Shown piece after piece: positions 17,314 to 25,748 of a stretch of DNA of 64,000 bases. Origin of the DNA: AWTP1-18 sp036504515 (lineage in GTDB: Bacteria > Pseudomonadota > Gammaproteobacteria > Burkholderiales > Rhodocyclaceae); assembly GCA_036504515.1 (NCBI GenBank), contig DASXVA010000013.1:62001-126000 (forward strand), written 5' to 3'. The notes beneath the pieces are model-generated. The model did not search any database. It was not told the DNA's origin and saw only the letters and a list, made by a program, of their open reading frames with translations. Position 1 is the first letter of the stretch. The number at the start of each line of letters is the position of its first letter. Both the position numbers and the translations under genes were made by a program.

Positions 17314-18834
17314 ATGATCGGAAAAGACGGCGTGTCCCCACGCCGTCTTTTCTTTTGGTTACTGCCGCCGCTCCTGATTTTCCGCCTCTGGCTGGCCGCG
17401 GTCCTGCCCATGACTGGGGACGAGGCCTACTTCATCTGGTGGGGCAAGATTCCCGACTGGGGCTTCTACGATCACCCGCCCATGATCGGTTGGTGGCTGG
17501 CTGCCCAGTTGCTGCTGGGGGATGCCGAATGGTGGCTGCGGCTGACCTCCGTGCTACAGCCCTTTGTGCTGGCCGGCGCTGTCGCCTGGTTCGTGCCCCG
17601 ACTCTGGCCGAATGCCCCTGAAGCACGGCGCTGGTGGGCCGCCCTGTTCACCTTGCTGTCCCCCGCCTTTGTCTGGAACGTGCTGGTCACCACCGACACG
17701 CCCCTGATCTATTTTTCCGTGTTGTCCGGTCTGTGCTGGCTCAAGGCCCGGCGGGACGATCAGCTCAACTGGTATCTGGCCGCCGGGGTGTTGCTGGCCG
17801 GGGCCGTGCTGTCCAAGTATTTCGTGGTCTTCCTCGGCTTCGCCTATTTGCTGGACGTGTTGTTCCGCTCCACCCGCAAGGCCTGGCTGGGGCTGCTGAT
17901 CACCTACGCCTGCTGCGTTCCCGGGTTGGCCCTGATGGCCTGGTGGAATGCCGGCCACTGCTGGCCCAACTACATGTTCAACTTCGTCAATCGCCACGGC
18001 GATGCGGCCCTGGGTTGGAAAAATACGGTCACCTACGGGCTGATGATGGTGTATCTGCTGACGCCGGCAGCCGTGTGGGGGCTGATCCGAATCCAGCGCG
18101 GTATGTTCTCCGCAGAGCGCCGCAGCTTGGCCCTGCTGGCCTTTGTACCCCTCATCATGTTCGCCCTGCTGTCCCTGGAAAAAACCGTGGGCCTGCATTG
18201 GGTGCTGTCCTTCCTGCCCTTCTGCGGCCTGTTGCTGGCCCTGTATCTGCCCGATCTGAGTGTGCGCCGGACGGGCTGGTTCTTCCTCGGTTTTGCCTGC
18301 CTCCATGTCGCCCTGTTGGTGAGCATGGGGTTCACCCGCCTGGAGGACTGGAAAAAGACCAACTGGTACGACAGCGCAGTTCTGGCCTTTGAAGCCAGGG
18401 AAATCGCAAACCGGCTGAAGCCCTATGAAGGGGACTACACCTTTGCCAGCAACGGCTACGCCGATGCCGTCACCCTGGGTTACAACGCCCGTCGTTATTT
18501 CCTGGTTTTCGGCGAAGCCAGCAGCCATGCCCGACACGATGACATCCTCACCGACTTCCGCGCCCTGGATGGCAAGAACATCCTGATCCTGCGCAAGAGC
18601 GAATTCTCCGCCGACGAGTACGCCCCTTATTTCCGCGAACTTCGCCACGAAACCTTTGTCCTCCACGGTGTGACTTTCCATCAAATCTTCGGGCGCGGTT
18701 TCGACTATGCCCGGTACCGGGATACCGTTTTGACCACCGTGCGCGACAAGTACTACCGCATCCCCGGCAAGCTGCCGCAAACAGCCTGCTACTTCCACGA
18801 CCGCTACTGGCCCGAGCTGCCATGGCCGAGGTGA
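17314..18834 (+). CDS. ArnT/PMT-like glycosyltransferase, GT-C fold, family 39/83
   Basis: This is a multi-pass membrane protein (506 residues from the ATG at 17314) of the dolichyl/undecaprenyl-phosphate sugar transferase type. The signature is at the N-terminus: TM1 followed by MTGDEAYFIWWG and FYDHPPMIGWWLA, where the acidic residues of the D-E-A-x-Y motif and DHPP are typical of GT39/ArnT enzymes. Later segments include VTTDTPLIYFSVLSGLCWLK. Such enzymes transfer a sugar from a polyprenyl phosphate to lipid A, protein or glycan in the periplasm; the acceptor is unknown. Starts at GTG 17293 or GTG 17332 are also possible. It overlaps the UbiA-like gene by 13 nt. Confidence 0.85.
   Translation: MIGKDGVSPRRLFFWLLPPLLIFRLWLAAVLPMTGDEAYFIWWGKIPDWGFYDHPPMIGWWLAAQLLLGDAEWWLRLTSVLQPFVLAGAVAWFVPRLWPNAPEARRWWAALFTLLSPAFVWNVLVTTDTPLIYFSVLSGLCWLKARRDDQLNWYLAAGVLLAGAVLSKYFVVFLGFAYLLDVLFRSTRKAWLGLLITYACCVPGLALMAWWNAGHCWPNYMFNFVNRHGDAALGWKNTVTYGLMMVYLLTPAAVWGLIRIQRGMFSAERRSLALLAFVPLIMFALLSLEKTVGLHWVLSFLPFCGLLLALYLPDLSVRRTGWFFLGFACLHVALLVSMGFTRLEDWKKTNWYDSAVLAFEAREIANRLKPYEGDYTFASNGYADAVTLGYNARRYFLVFGEASSHARHDDILTDFRALDGKNILILRKSEFSADEYAPYFRELRHETFVLHGVTFHQIFGRGFDYARYRDTVLTTVRDKYYRIPGKLPQTACYFHDRYWPELPWPR
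17322..17351 (+). terminator. Rho-independent terminator after aroG, overlapping the next gene's start
   Basis: A perfect 13-bp inverted repeat (AAAAGACGGCGTG and its complement) with a TCCC loop ends in a T-rich run 40-70 nt past the aroG stop. By form it is a strong intrinsic terminator. It lies inside the 5' end of the downstream glycosyltransferase frame if that gene starts at 17314, see findings. Confidence 0.85.
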
Positions 18835-19727
18835 TAGCCCTGCTGCGCTCAACCATCGGCCCCTATTTGCGGCTGCTGCGGCCCCATCAGTGGGTGAAGA
18901 ACACCTTTGTCCTGGTGGGGCTGCTGTTCGGCCATGCCTGGCGCGACCCGGAACTGCTGCAACAGGGGCTCTGGGCCTTCGCCGCCTTCTGCCTGCTGTC
19001 CTCGGCGGTCTATGTTTTCAACGATCTGCTGGACCGGGAGCAGGATCGCCAGCATCCGAAAAAGCGTCATCGCCCCTTGGCCAGCGGCCGCATCGGCCTG
19101 CCGGGGGCCTTGGTTTTGCTGGCCCTGTGCCTGATCGGCGGGCTGACCTTGGCCTTCACCCGGGCCGGTTCTGCGCCCTGGGTCTTTGTGGCCTATCTGG
19201 TGATCAACGGTTTCTACAGCCTGGGCGCCAAACATGTCGTCGTGTTGGACGTGTTCCTGATCTCTGCCGGTTTCATGCTGCGCCTGCTGGCGGGTACCTT
19301 GGGGCTGGGCATCGCCCCGTCCCATTGGTTACTGCTGTGCGGTTTGATGCTGACCCTGTTCCTCGGCTTCGCCAAGCGTCGCGCCGAACTCAACGCTGTG
19401 GCTGGTGACCCCTCAGCCCACCGACGGGTGCTGGAGGATTATTCCGAGACCCTGCTCGACCAGTTCATCACTGTCACCCTGGCCTGCACCGTGGTGTCCT
19501 ACAGCCTTTACACCCTGAGCGCCGAAACCGTTGCCCTGCACGGCAGCAACCACCTGATCCTGACGGTGCCTTTCGTCCTCTATGGCATGTTCCGCTACCT
19601 GTTCCTGCTCCATCACCGGGGCGGCGGTGGCGATACGGCCACGGACATGTTCACCGATCCTCACCTGATCCTGGCTGGAGCTGGCTGGCTGGCCACCGTG
19701 CTGGCGGTGCTCACCGGGCGGTTGTAA
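18822..19727 (+). CDS. UbiA-family prenyltransferase, decaprenyl-phosphate phosphoribosyltransferase-like
   Basis: The 301-residue polytopic protein has the two aspartate motifs of the UbiA superfamily: NDLLDREQDRQHPKKRHRPL (N-D-x-x-D-x-x-x-D) and the second loop AKRRAELN. The HPKKRHRPLASG ending and LRPHQWVKNTFVL opening resemble decaprenyl-phosphate phosphoribosyltransferases rather than UbiA or heme O synthase. Those make polyprenyl-phosphoryl ribose derivatives, sugar donors for GT-C enzymes. The overlap with the upstream ArnT-like gene suggests the two act together, with the prenyltransferase making a lipid-linked pentose. The reductase/epimerase genes of the DPA pathway are not here. 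Confidence 0.8.
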   Translation: MAEVIALLRSTIGPYLRLLRPHQWVKNTFVLVGLLFGHAWRDPELLQQGLWAFAAFCLLSSAVYVFNDLLDREQDRQHPKKRHRPLASGRIGLPGALVLLALCLIGGLTLAFTRAGSAPWVFVAYLVINGFYSLGAKHVVVLDVFLISAGFMLRLLAGTLGLGIAPSHWLLLCGLMLTLFLGFAKRRAELNAVAGDPSAHRRVLEDYSETLLDQFITVTLACTVVSYSLYTLSAETVALHGSNHLILTVPFVLYGMFRYLFLLHHRGGGGDTATDMFTDPHLILAGAGWLATVLAVLTGRL

Positions 19728-19823
19728 TGCTGGCCGCAATGGCAAGGGCCAGCGCGAACCAAACAGGCTTTCCCCAGACTTAAGATTCTTCTACGGTCCT
19801 GGTTGGACCAAGAGCCACAGCAC

Positions 19824-20384
19824 TCAGCGCAGCCGGAATACCACCGGCAAAATCATTTCCTTCTTGTCCGCCCCCTCGATACTGCCCATGGCCCAGGCTG
19901 CTCTCAGGGCAGCCTGATCGAGAATGGCGTGGCCGCTGCTGGCGGCGATGTCGGCATCGGTGATGCGGCCTGTTGGATCAAGACTGAGTAAAAGACGAAC
20001 CTCGCCTTCCAGCCCTGCGGCGATGGCCTGGGGTGGGTAGTAAAGGTGCTTGGCGAGCTTGCGCTGGGCGGCTTCCACACTGAGCTTGGTTGGTGGGCTA
20101 CGCTTGGCGGACGGTGCGGGGGGGCCTTTGTTTGCCTTGGTTGGGGGCGTCGTTGTCGGTTTTTCTTTGATGGGCTCGGGTGTTTCCAGGGTGTTCTTCA
20201 GCAGGGGTTCGGGGGCTGGCATCTCGGCAGGGCGAAGCTCTACCTGCATCACCGGGGGCGGTGGCGAGGGCAGGCGCAGCCTGCCTTCTAGCAACAATAG
20301 GCCGTGGCCGAGCAGGGAAATGAGCAGGGCGCTGAAGAGATGGGGCCGCAAGGCGCGGTTGCCCGGGGTTTTGAGCAAGGACAT
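19824..20384 (-). CDS. TonB family energy transducer-like protein
   Basis: A 186-residue TonB-like protein: an N-terminal membrane anchor (LFSALLISLLGHGLLLLEG), a proline/lysine-rich spacer (SPPPPVMQVEL, KPTTTPPTKANKGPPAP) that could span the periplasm, and a C-terminal TonB domain with YYPPQAIAAGLEGEVRLLL and ASSGHAILDQAALRAAW. TonB proteins pass proton-motive energy from ExbBD to outer-membrane receptors. No exbB, exbD or receptor gene lies nearby, so its partner is unknown. It is convergent with the UbiA-like gene and divergent from the ankyrin gene. Confidence 0.85.
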   Translation of the reverse strand: MSLLKTPGNRALRPHLFSALLISLLGHGLLLLEGRLRLPSPPPPVMQVELRPAEMPAPEPLLKNTLETPEPIKEKPTTTPPTKANKGPPAPSAKRSPPTKLSVEAAQRKLAKHLYYPPQAIAAGLEGEVRLLLSLDPTGRITDADIAASSGHAILDQAALRAAWAMGSIEGADKKEMILPVVFRLR

Positions 20385-20416
20385 TTGCCCCTATTATCCC
20401 TGCCGGATTCTTCTGG

Positions 20417-21511
20417 ATGGATGCAGTGATGGCTAGCTTATATCAGGCTTTTTTACGGACATTTCTGGTGGTTTTTGCCCTGGGATGCGGCACGGCGCAG
20501 GCGGTATTACCTGACCCAGTGGCCTTTGGCGTCGCCATGGAAGTGGGGGATGTGGAGAAAGCCCGGCAGTGGCTGGATGAGGGCTTGCCTCCCAATTTTC
20601 TGGCGGACCGGATCGGCACCGGCCTGATGATCGCCGCCTGGGAAGGCAATATTCCCCTGATGGAACTGTTCATCCAGCGGGGCGCCAATATCAATTTCAT
20701 CAACCGCAGTGGTGAGCAGGCCCTGCAACTGGCGGCCTGGAAAGGCCAGGCCGAGGCCATGAAGTGGTTGCTGGCCCGGGGGGCAGCGGTCAATCGCAAA
20801 GGCAAAGAGTGGAGCGCGCTGCACTATGCCGTTTTTGCCGGGCACGAAGACCTGACCAAGGTGCTGCTGGAGAAGGGTGCCAACGTCAACGGCCAAGCGC
20901 CCAACGGCTCTACTGTGCTGATGATGGCCGCACGGGAAGGCCATGAAAAAATCGCACAAACCCTGATCGAAGCCGGTGCCGACACCAATATTCGTAATGA
21001 GTCGGGTGAGAGCGCCCTGACCTGGGCGATGCGCAACAACAATTTGAAAATCGCCAAGATGGTGGCAAGCCCCGAAGCCTTTGCTCTGGCGGTAAAGGCG
21101 CCGCCTCAGAGCTTTGGGGTCGCGATTCGCTCGGTGCCGCCACCGAACCGGATTTCTGAAATCCTGCGCCAGATCAACCGGGCTGAAGCCCTGGGGCAGC
21201 CCACGGCGGAGCTGCGACAAGCGCTATTCGATGCGGTGGCCGAATTCAAGAAAGACAATAATCCGACCCGCAGCACCATGCCGCGCCCCAACGTGATTTA
21301 TCCGCGGATGCCCAAGGCGCCCCAGGCCTTGGTGATCACGGCGGATCGGCAAAGTCCGGGCTCGGAACGGGCGCAGATGGTGTACGCCGGCAGCAAGGAC
21401 CCGGCGGAACTGTTGAAGCAACTCAAGGCCGCCGAAGCGGCGGGCAAGCCGACTACCGAGTTGCGCCGCGCTTTCTTTGAGGCAGTGAAGAGCTACCGGG
21501 GCGGCGAGTAG
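20417..21511 (+). CDS. Exported ankyrin-repeat protein with duplicated C-terminal motif
   Basis: A signal peptide (hydrophobic run ending GCGTAQA) precedes about five ankyrin repeats (residues about 60-215), with typical turns such as GTGLMIAAWEGNIPLMELF, RGANINFINRSGEQALQLAA and GANVNGQAPNGSTVLMMAAR. Ankyrin repeats mediate protein binding. The C-terminal 150 residues are not ankyrin: a 35-residue unit with (E/A)LRxAxFxAV occurs twice (see findings). The target is unknown. Start sites at 20417 and 20429 are both possible and neither has a good ribosome site; the latter makes a cleaner signal peptide. The 3' end overlaps the convergent ygiQ-like gene by 59 bp. Confidence 0.85.
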   Translation: MDAVMASLYQAFLRTFLVVFALGCGTAQAVLPDPVAFGVAMEVGDVEKARQWLDEGLPPNFLADRIGTGLMIAAWEGNIPLMELFIQRGANINFINRSGEQALQLAAWKGQAEAMKWLLARGAAVNRKGKEWSALHYAVFAGHEDLTKVLLEKGANVNGQAPNGSTVLMMAAREGHEKIAQTLIEAGADTNIRNESGESALTWAMRNNNLKIAKMVASPEAFALAVKAPPQSFGVAIRSVPPPNRISEILRQINRAEALGQPTAELRQALFDAVAEFKKDNNPTRSTMPRPNVIYPRMPKAPQALVITADRQSPGSERAQMVYAGSKDPAELLKQLKAAEAAGKPTTELRRAFFEAVKSYRGGE

Positions 21512-23696
21512 GTCCCCCCTGAGTTTTTGCCGGGGCAGGGCGACCTGCTCCTGGTTTGCGCGGGGCGTGGATGTGGTCGGCTGAATGGCCCTGCTCCGAG
21601 CGACGCCCGGTTCCGGCCGGTTGCCAGGTGGGAATCAGGTGTTTCTTGCCGTTGCCGATCAGGTCGCTGCGACCCATTTCCTTCAGGGCTTCCCGCAGCA
21701 AGGGCCAATTTTCCGGATCGTGGTAGCGCAGGAAAGCCTTGTGCAGGCGGCGTTGACGGCCACCGCGAACTACCGCCAGGGTTTCCGATTCCCGAGTGAC
21801 TTTTTTCAGGGGATTCTTTTCCGTGTGCCACATGGCCGTGGCCAGTGCCAGGGGCGTGGGCAGGAAGGTTTGCACCTGGTCTAGGCGGAAGTCGTTGCGC
21901 TTGAGCCAGAGGGCCAGTTCCAGCATGTCCTCATCAGTGGTGCCCGGGTGGGCGGCGATGAAGTAGGGAATCAGGTACTGCTCCTTGCCCGCTTCCTTCG
22001 ATGCTTTCTCGAACATCTGCTTGAAGCGGTCGTAGGTGCCCATGCCCGGCTTCATCATCTTGGACAGTGGGCCTTCTTCGGTGTGCTCCGGGGCGATCTT
22101 CAGGTAGCCGCCGACGTGGTGGGTCACCAGTTCCTTGATGTACTCCGGTGACTTCACGGCTAGGTCGTAGCGCAGGCCGGAGCCGATCAATATCTTCTTG
22201 ATGCCGGGCAGGGTACGGGCGCGGCGATAGAGCTGAATCAGGGGGCCGTGGTCGGTGTTGAGGTTTTCGCAGACATCGGGATAAACGCAGGACAGGCGGC
22301 GACAAGAGGTTTCGATTTTCTTGTCCTTGCAGGCCAACCGATACATGTTGGCGGTGGGGCCGCCCAGATCCGAAATGACACCGGTGAAGCCCGGGGTCTT
22401 GTCGCGGATTTCCTCGATCTCGCGAATGATGGAATCTTCGGAACGGCTCTGGATGATGCGGCCTTCGTGCTCGGTGATGGAGCAGAAGGTGCAACCACCG
22501 AAGCAGCCCCGCATGATGTTCACCGAGAAACGGATCATCTCCCAAGCCGGGATTTTGGCGTCGCCGTAGCTCGGGTGGGGCTTGCGGGCGTAGGCCAGGC
22601 CGAAGACATGATCCATCTCCGCTGTGGTCAGGGGAATGGGGGGCGGGTTGAGCCACACGTCCCGGTCACCGTGGCCCTGGACCAGGGCCCGGGCGTTACC
22701 TGGGTTGGATTCCAGATGGAAGGTGCGGCTGGCATGGGCGTAGCGCACCTTGTCTTCATTGACCCGGTCGTAGGAGGGCAGGCGCACCACCTGCTGGGCG
22801 CGAGCCGCCTTGCGCAGGGCAACCCGCTCGGCGGCGGGCACGATGCGGATGGGTTGGGCACCATCATTGGCCGTTGCCGCTTGCTGCCCAGCATCGGACT
22901 TGGCCGGCTCCATGGAATAAGGGTCGGGATGAACATCGACCCGGCCCGGCATATCCACTGTGGTGGAGTCCACTTCCATCCATTCTTCCGAGGGCTTCCA
23001 ACCCTTGGGCACCATGAAGGAAGTACCCCGCAGGTCGCGGATGTGGGCAATGGGTTCGCCCTTGGCGAGGCGATGGGTCAGCTCCACCAGGGCCCGCTCG
23101 GCATTACCGAACAGCAGGATGTCGGCCTTGCTGTCGGGCAGAATGGAACGACGCACCTTGTCCGACCAGTAGTCGTAATGGGCAATGCGGCGCAGGCTGG
23201 CTTCAATGCCGCCGATGACAATGTTGGCATCGGGATAGGCTTCTCGGGCCCGCTGGGAATAAACGATCACCGCCCGGTCGGGGCGCTTGTTGGGCGCGGC
23301 GTTGGGGGTGTAGGCGTCGTCGCTACGGATCTTGCGGTCGGCGGTGTAGCGGTTGACCATGGAATCCATATTGCCCGCCGTGATGCCGAAATACAGGTTG
23401 GGCTGGCCCAGCTTCTTGAAGTCCTCGGCACTCTGCCAGTCCGGCTGGCTGATGATGCCGACGCGAAAGCCCTGAGCCTCCAGCAGCCGGCCCAGCAGGG
23501 CCATGGCGAAGCTGGGGTGGTCGATGTAGGCGTCACCGGTGACCAGAATGATGTCGCAGGAATCCCAGCCGAGTTGTTCCATCTCCGCCCGGGACATGGG
23601 CAGAAACGGCGCAACGCCGAAGCGCTTGGCCCAGTAAGGGCGGTAGGAGGTGAGGGCTTTGGTTTCCATGGCACGGGTGGGCGGGGAGGGCAGCAT
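21453..23696 (-). CDS. YgiQ family radical SAM protein
   Basis: A large radical SAM protein of about 747 residues. The cluster motif is RGCFGGCTFCSITEHEGR (CxxxCxxC) in the middle, preceded by an N-terminal half typical of YgiQ: LGWDSCDIILVTGDAYIDHPSF, GNMDSMVNRYTA, IVIGGIEASLRRIAHYDYW. After the radical core (ISDLGGPTANMYRL, CVYPDVCENL, LKIAPEHTEEGPL) the C-terminal end is low-complexity and basic. YgiQ proteins have no proven reaction. The ATG at 23696 has a GGGAG site 10 nt upstream; an ATG at 23669 is an alternative. The last 59 bp are antisense to the ankyrin gene. Confidence 0.9.
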   Translation of the reverse strand: MLPSPPTRAMETKALTSYRPYWAKRFGVAPFLPMSRAEMEQLGWDSCDIILVTGDAYIDHPSFAMALLGRLLEAQGFRVGIISQPDWQSAEDFKKLGQPNLYFGITAGNMDSMVNRYTADRKIRSDDAYTPNAAPNKRPDRAVIVYSQRAREAYPDANIVIGGIEASLRRIAHYDYWSDKVRRSILPDSKADILLFGNAERALVELTHRLAKGEPIAHIRDLRGTSFMVPKGWKPSEEWMEVDSTTVDMPGRVDVHPDPYSMEPAKSDAGQQAATANDGAQPIRIVPAAERVALRKAARAQQVVRLPSYDRVNEDKVRYAHASRTFHLESNPGNARALVQGHGDRDVWLNPPPIPLTTAEMDHVFGLAYARKPHPSYGDAKIPAWEMIRFSVNIMRGCFGGCTFCSITEHEGRIIQSRSEDSIIREIEEIRDKTPGFTGVISDLGGPTANMYRLACKDKKIETSCRRLSCVYPDVCENLNTDHGPLIQLYRRARTLPGIKKILIGSGLRYDLAVKSPEYIKELVTHHVGGYLKIAPEHTEEGPLSKMMKPGMGTYDRFKQMFEKASKEAGKEQYLIPYFIAAHPGTTDEDMLELALWLKRNDFRLDQVQTFLPTPLALATAMWHTEKNPLKKVTRESETLAVVRGGRQRRLHKAFLRYHDPENWPLLREALKEMGRSDLIGNGKKHLIPTWQPAGTGRRSEQGHSADHIHAPRKPGAGRPAPAKTQGGPTRRPGSSSLPQRKRGATR

Positions 23697-23800
23697 CAGC
23701 ACAAGGCTCCCATTTACCCGGGATTCGTAAGGGGCGCGATTTTAAGGCTAGTCGGGCTACAAGTCGCCCATGATCTGGGCAGGGGCATTCTTTTCGCCGA

Positions 23801-24379
23801 TCAGGCCGGCAGGCGCAGGCGGCTATGGGCCGACACCTGGCGGGCAAGAAAGTCCATCTGGTCCGCCAGGATGCTGCGGTTGGACAGAATCAGGTACTCG
23901 GCCTTGTTGGGCACATAGGGGGCGAACAGCAACTCCATGCGGGCCTGTTCCGGCGTGCGGCCACTCTTGCGCTGATTGCAGGAGCGGCAGGCGGTCACGA
24001 CATTCATCCAGATGTCCTTGCCGCCCTGGGAAACCGGGTGCACATGATCCCGGGTCAGACGACTGCCGGAAAAGCCATCGCCGCAATAGGCGCAGATGTG
24101 GCGGTCCCGCTGGAACAGTTCGCGATTGGTGAGGGGTGGTACTTGGTGCAGGGAGCGGCCACCCAGGGCTTGGCCGCGGATGGCGATGATGCTGTTGGTG
24201 CTGATGGCGGAGCGCTCGCCGGTGATGCGGTTGATGCCGCCGTGGAAGGTGAAACTGTGGTCGCCGATGCTCCAGGCTACCATGTCCCGAGCATAATAGA
24301 AGCACGCATGCTGCCAGTTCACCCAGCGATGGGGGGCGCCGTGTTGGTCCAACGTAAGAATGAGGGGCGTTGCGCGCAT
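23801..24379 (-). CDS. HNH endonuclease family protein
   Basis: The C-terminal part has a clear HNH nuclease fold: zinc cysteines CAYCGDGF and CRSCNQRKSG around the catalytic LTRDHVHPVSQGGKDIWMNVVTAC. The N-terminal part (MRATPLILTLDQHGAP, then WQHACFYYARDMVAWSIG) is a conserved module found with this type of chromosomal HNH protein, whose role is unknown. The open frame runs upstream over the divergent TonB-like gene, but the conserved start is the ATG at 24379 (192 residues). It is not next to a restriction methylase or phage gene, so it is more likely a housekeeping protein than a restriction enzyme. Confidence 0.85.
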   Translation of the reverse strand: MRATPLILTLDQHGAPHRWVNWQHACFYYARDMVAWSIGDHSFTFHGGINRITGERSAISTNSIIAIRGQALGGRSLHQVPPLTNRELFQRDRHICAYCGDGFSGSRLTRDHVHPVSQGGKDIWMNVVTACRSCNQRKSGRTPEQARMELLFAPYVPNKAEYLILSNRSILADQMDFLARQVSAHSRLRLPA

Positions 24380-24423
24380 GGGAACACCTACTATCTGGAC
24401 ATGAGCTAGCGTAACAAAGAGTG

Positions 24424-25044
24424 ATGACTTTGCCCATTGGTGAATACAGGTTGATTTTCCGCTCATCTTTGCTGCGGGCGCTGTTGATTTCTCTGGGGCT
24501 TCATCTTTTGTTGCTGGGGCCGACGCCAATGCCTTTGTCCCGCCTTTGGCAGCTATCGGGTTCTGGCGCCTTACGGGCAACTTTGGTGAGTAATCGGAGG
24601 GTGGAGGTTTCACCAGTCCTTGCGCCTGTTGCAAAGGCATCCAAACCATCGACACCAGTGCCTGTGCCGCTGCCCGAAACGAAAGCTGCCTCCGTGGCTG
24701 CTGATGGTAATGCCGCACCGGTTGAGGCTCAGTCCGATAGCGAAGGTGTGGATGCGGAGGGTTTGCGCGGTTATCGCATGGCCCTTGCCGTGCAGTCCCG
24801 CCGATTCTGGCGTTACCCCGATGCCGCAAGCCGAAGTGGTGCGCAGGGAACGGTGGTGCTACGGGTATCGGTTCTTCCTGCAGGGGCTATCGGGATCAAT
24901 CTGGAGCGGTCCAGCGGGTTTGATGCTCTGGATAATGCCGCATTGACCATGATGCGGGAGGCCTCCTTGGCCGCCCCATTGCCTGAAACCCTGCGTGGCC
25001 GGCGTTTCTCGCTCTTGCTGCCGGTGGTCTTCAGTCTGCCGTGA
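24424..25044 (+). CDS. TonB C-terminal domain protein (second TonB-like protein)
   Basis: This 206-residue protein has an N-terminal membrane segment (LLRALLISLGLHLLLLG), a Pro/Ala-rich spacer and a TonB C-terminal domain (RFWRYPDAASRSGAQGTVVLRVSVLP, LERSSGFDALDNAALTMM). The layout matches the TonB-like gene at 19824-20384, and the two anchors both contain LLISL, but the spacers differ. No ExbBD or receptor is adjacent. An ATG at 24424 follows a GTG at 24421; either may be used. The 3' end overlaps the convergent NUDIX gene by 14 bp. Confidence 0.8.
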   Translation: MTLPIGEYRLIFRSSLLRALLISLGLHLLLLGPTPMPLSRLWQLSGSGALRATLVSNRRVEVSPVLAPVAKASKPSTPVPVPLPETKAASVAADGNAAPVEAQSDSEGVDAEGLRGYRMALAVQSRRFWRYPDAASRSGAQGTVVLRVSVLPAGAIGINLERSSGFDALDNAALTMMREASLAAPLPETLRGRRFSLLLPVVFSLP

Positions 25045-25585
25045 CGGGGGAGAGGGCGGTGCTGTGCAGTTGTTGCACACCGGCTTTCCTGTCCGAAAAA
25101 AACTGCTGCAGGGCAAAACTGACGGAGCGAAAGGCCAAGTCCTGCCAAGGCAGGTCGTTTTCACTGAAAAGGCCGATTTCCAGGGTTTCCTCGCCCGGAG
25201 CAAAGTCCAGGTTCAAGAGTTGCGCCCGGTAGAAGAAATGCACTTGATGGATATGGGGAATGCTCACGATGGCAAATAGCTTGCCAAGGTCAATGCTGCA
25301 TCCGGCCTCTTCTAAGGTTTCCCGGCTGGCGGCCTGCTCCAGACTTTCGCCGTTTTCCATGAAGCCTGCCGGCAAGGTCCAGTAGCCGTGGCGTGGTTCG
25401 ATTGCCCGGCGGCAAAGCAGGATCTTGTCTTCCCATACCGGCAAAGTGCCCACCACCATGCGGGGGTTCTGGTAATGAACCGTGTGGCAGTTCGGGCAGA
25501 CGTGCCGCAACGCGTTATCCCCCGGAGGGATCAATTGTTGGACGGGGGTACCGCAGACAGAGCAGTAGTGGATGGCAGGATGCAT
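25031..25585 (-). CDS. NUDIX hydrolase with N-terminal zinc ribbon
   Basis: The Nudix box is complete: GFMENGESLEQAASRETLEE followed by AG (G-x5-E-x7-R-E-x-x-E-E-x-G). Upstream is a zinc ribbon (YCSVCGTP and CPNCHTVHYQNPR) and the segment PRMVVGTLPVWEDKILLCRRAIEPR, which fits the NudC-like/ADP-ribose group. Such enzymes hydrolyse nucleoside diphosphate-linked compounds such as NADH, ADP-ribose or FAD; the substrate is not readable. 184 residues, ATG start. Confidence 0.88.
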   Translation of the reverse strand: MHPAIHYCSVCGTPVQQLIPPGDNALRHVCPNCHTVHYQNPRMVVGTLPVWEDKILLCRRAIEPRHGYWTLPAGFMENGESLEQAASRETLEEAGCSIDLGKLFAIVSIPHIHQVHFFYRAQLLNLDFAPGEETLEIGLFSENDLPWQDLAFRSVSFALQQFFSDRKAGVQQLHSTALSPVTAD

Positions 25586-25748
25586 GGCGTTTGAATTCTA
25601 CTCTCTGTCTTTTCAGAGGCTTGGGTGCCACTGCCGACAAAAGGGTTGAAAGGGTATGATGCCGAGGTAAACGCAGGATATTGAGGGTGTTCAGTGATTT
25701 GGCTAGGGTTTCGCCGCTTCAAGCATCCCTTTAATTGACCTTAAGTGC

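Noticed and set aside
17554..18852. 432-residue minus-strand frame opposite the glycosyltransferase
   Set aside because: Antisense shadow of a membrane protein gene with Gln/Gly-rich translation and no motif.
19795..19809. Inverted repeat GGTCC/GGACC between convergent genes as a terminator
   Set aside because: The stem is only 5 bp and no T-run follows.
22248..23918. 556-residue open frame on the + strand opposite the YgiQ-like gene
   Set aside because: It lies wholly antisense to a clear radical SAM gene; its glycine/histidine-rich translation is the usual shadow of a high-GC gene and shows no family motif.
24380..24829. Upstream extension of the HNH gene
   Set aside because: The extra codons lie antisense to the TonB-like gene and do not match the conserved start MRATPLILTL.
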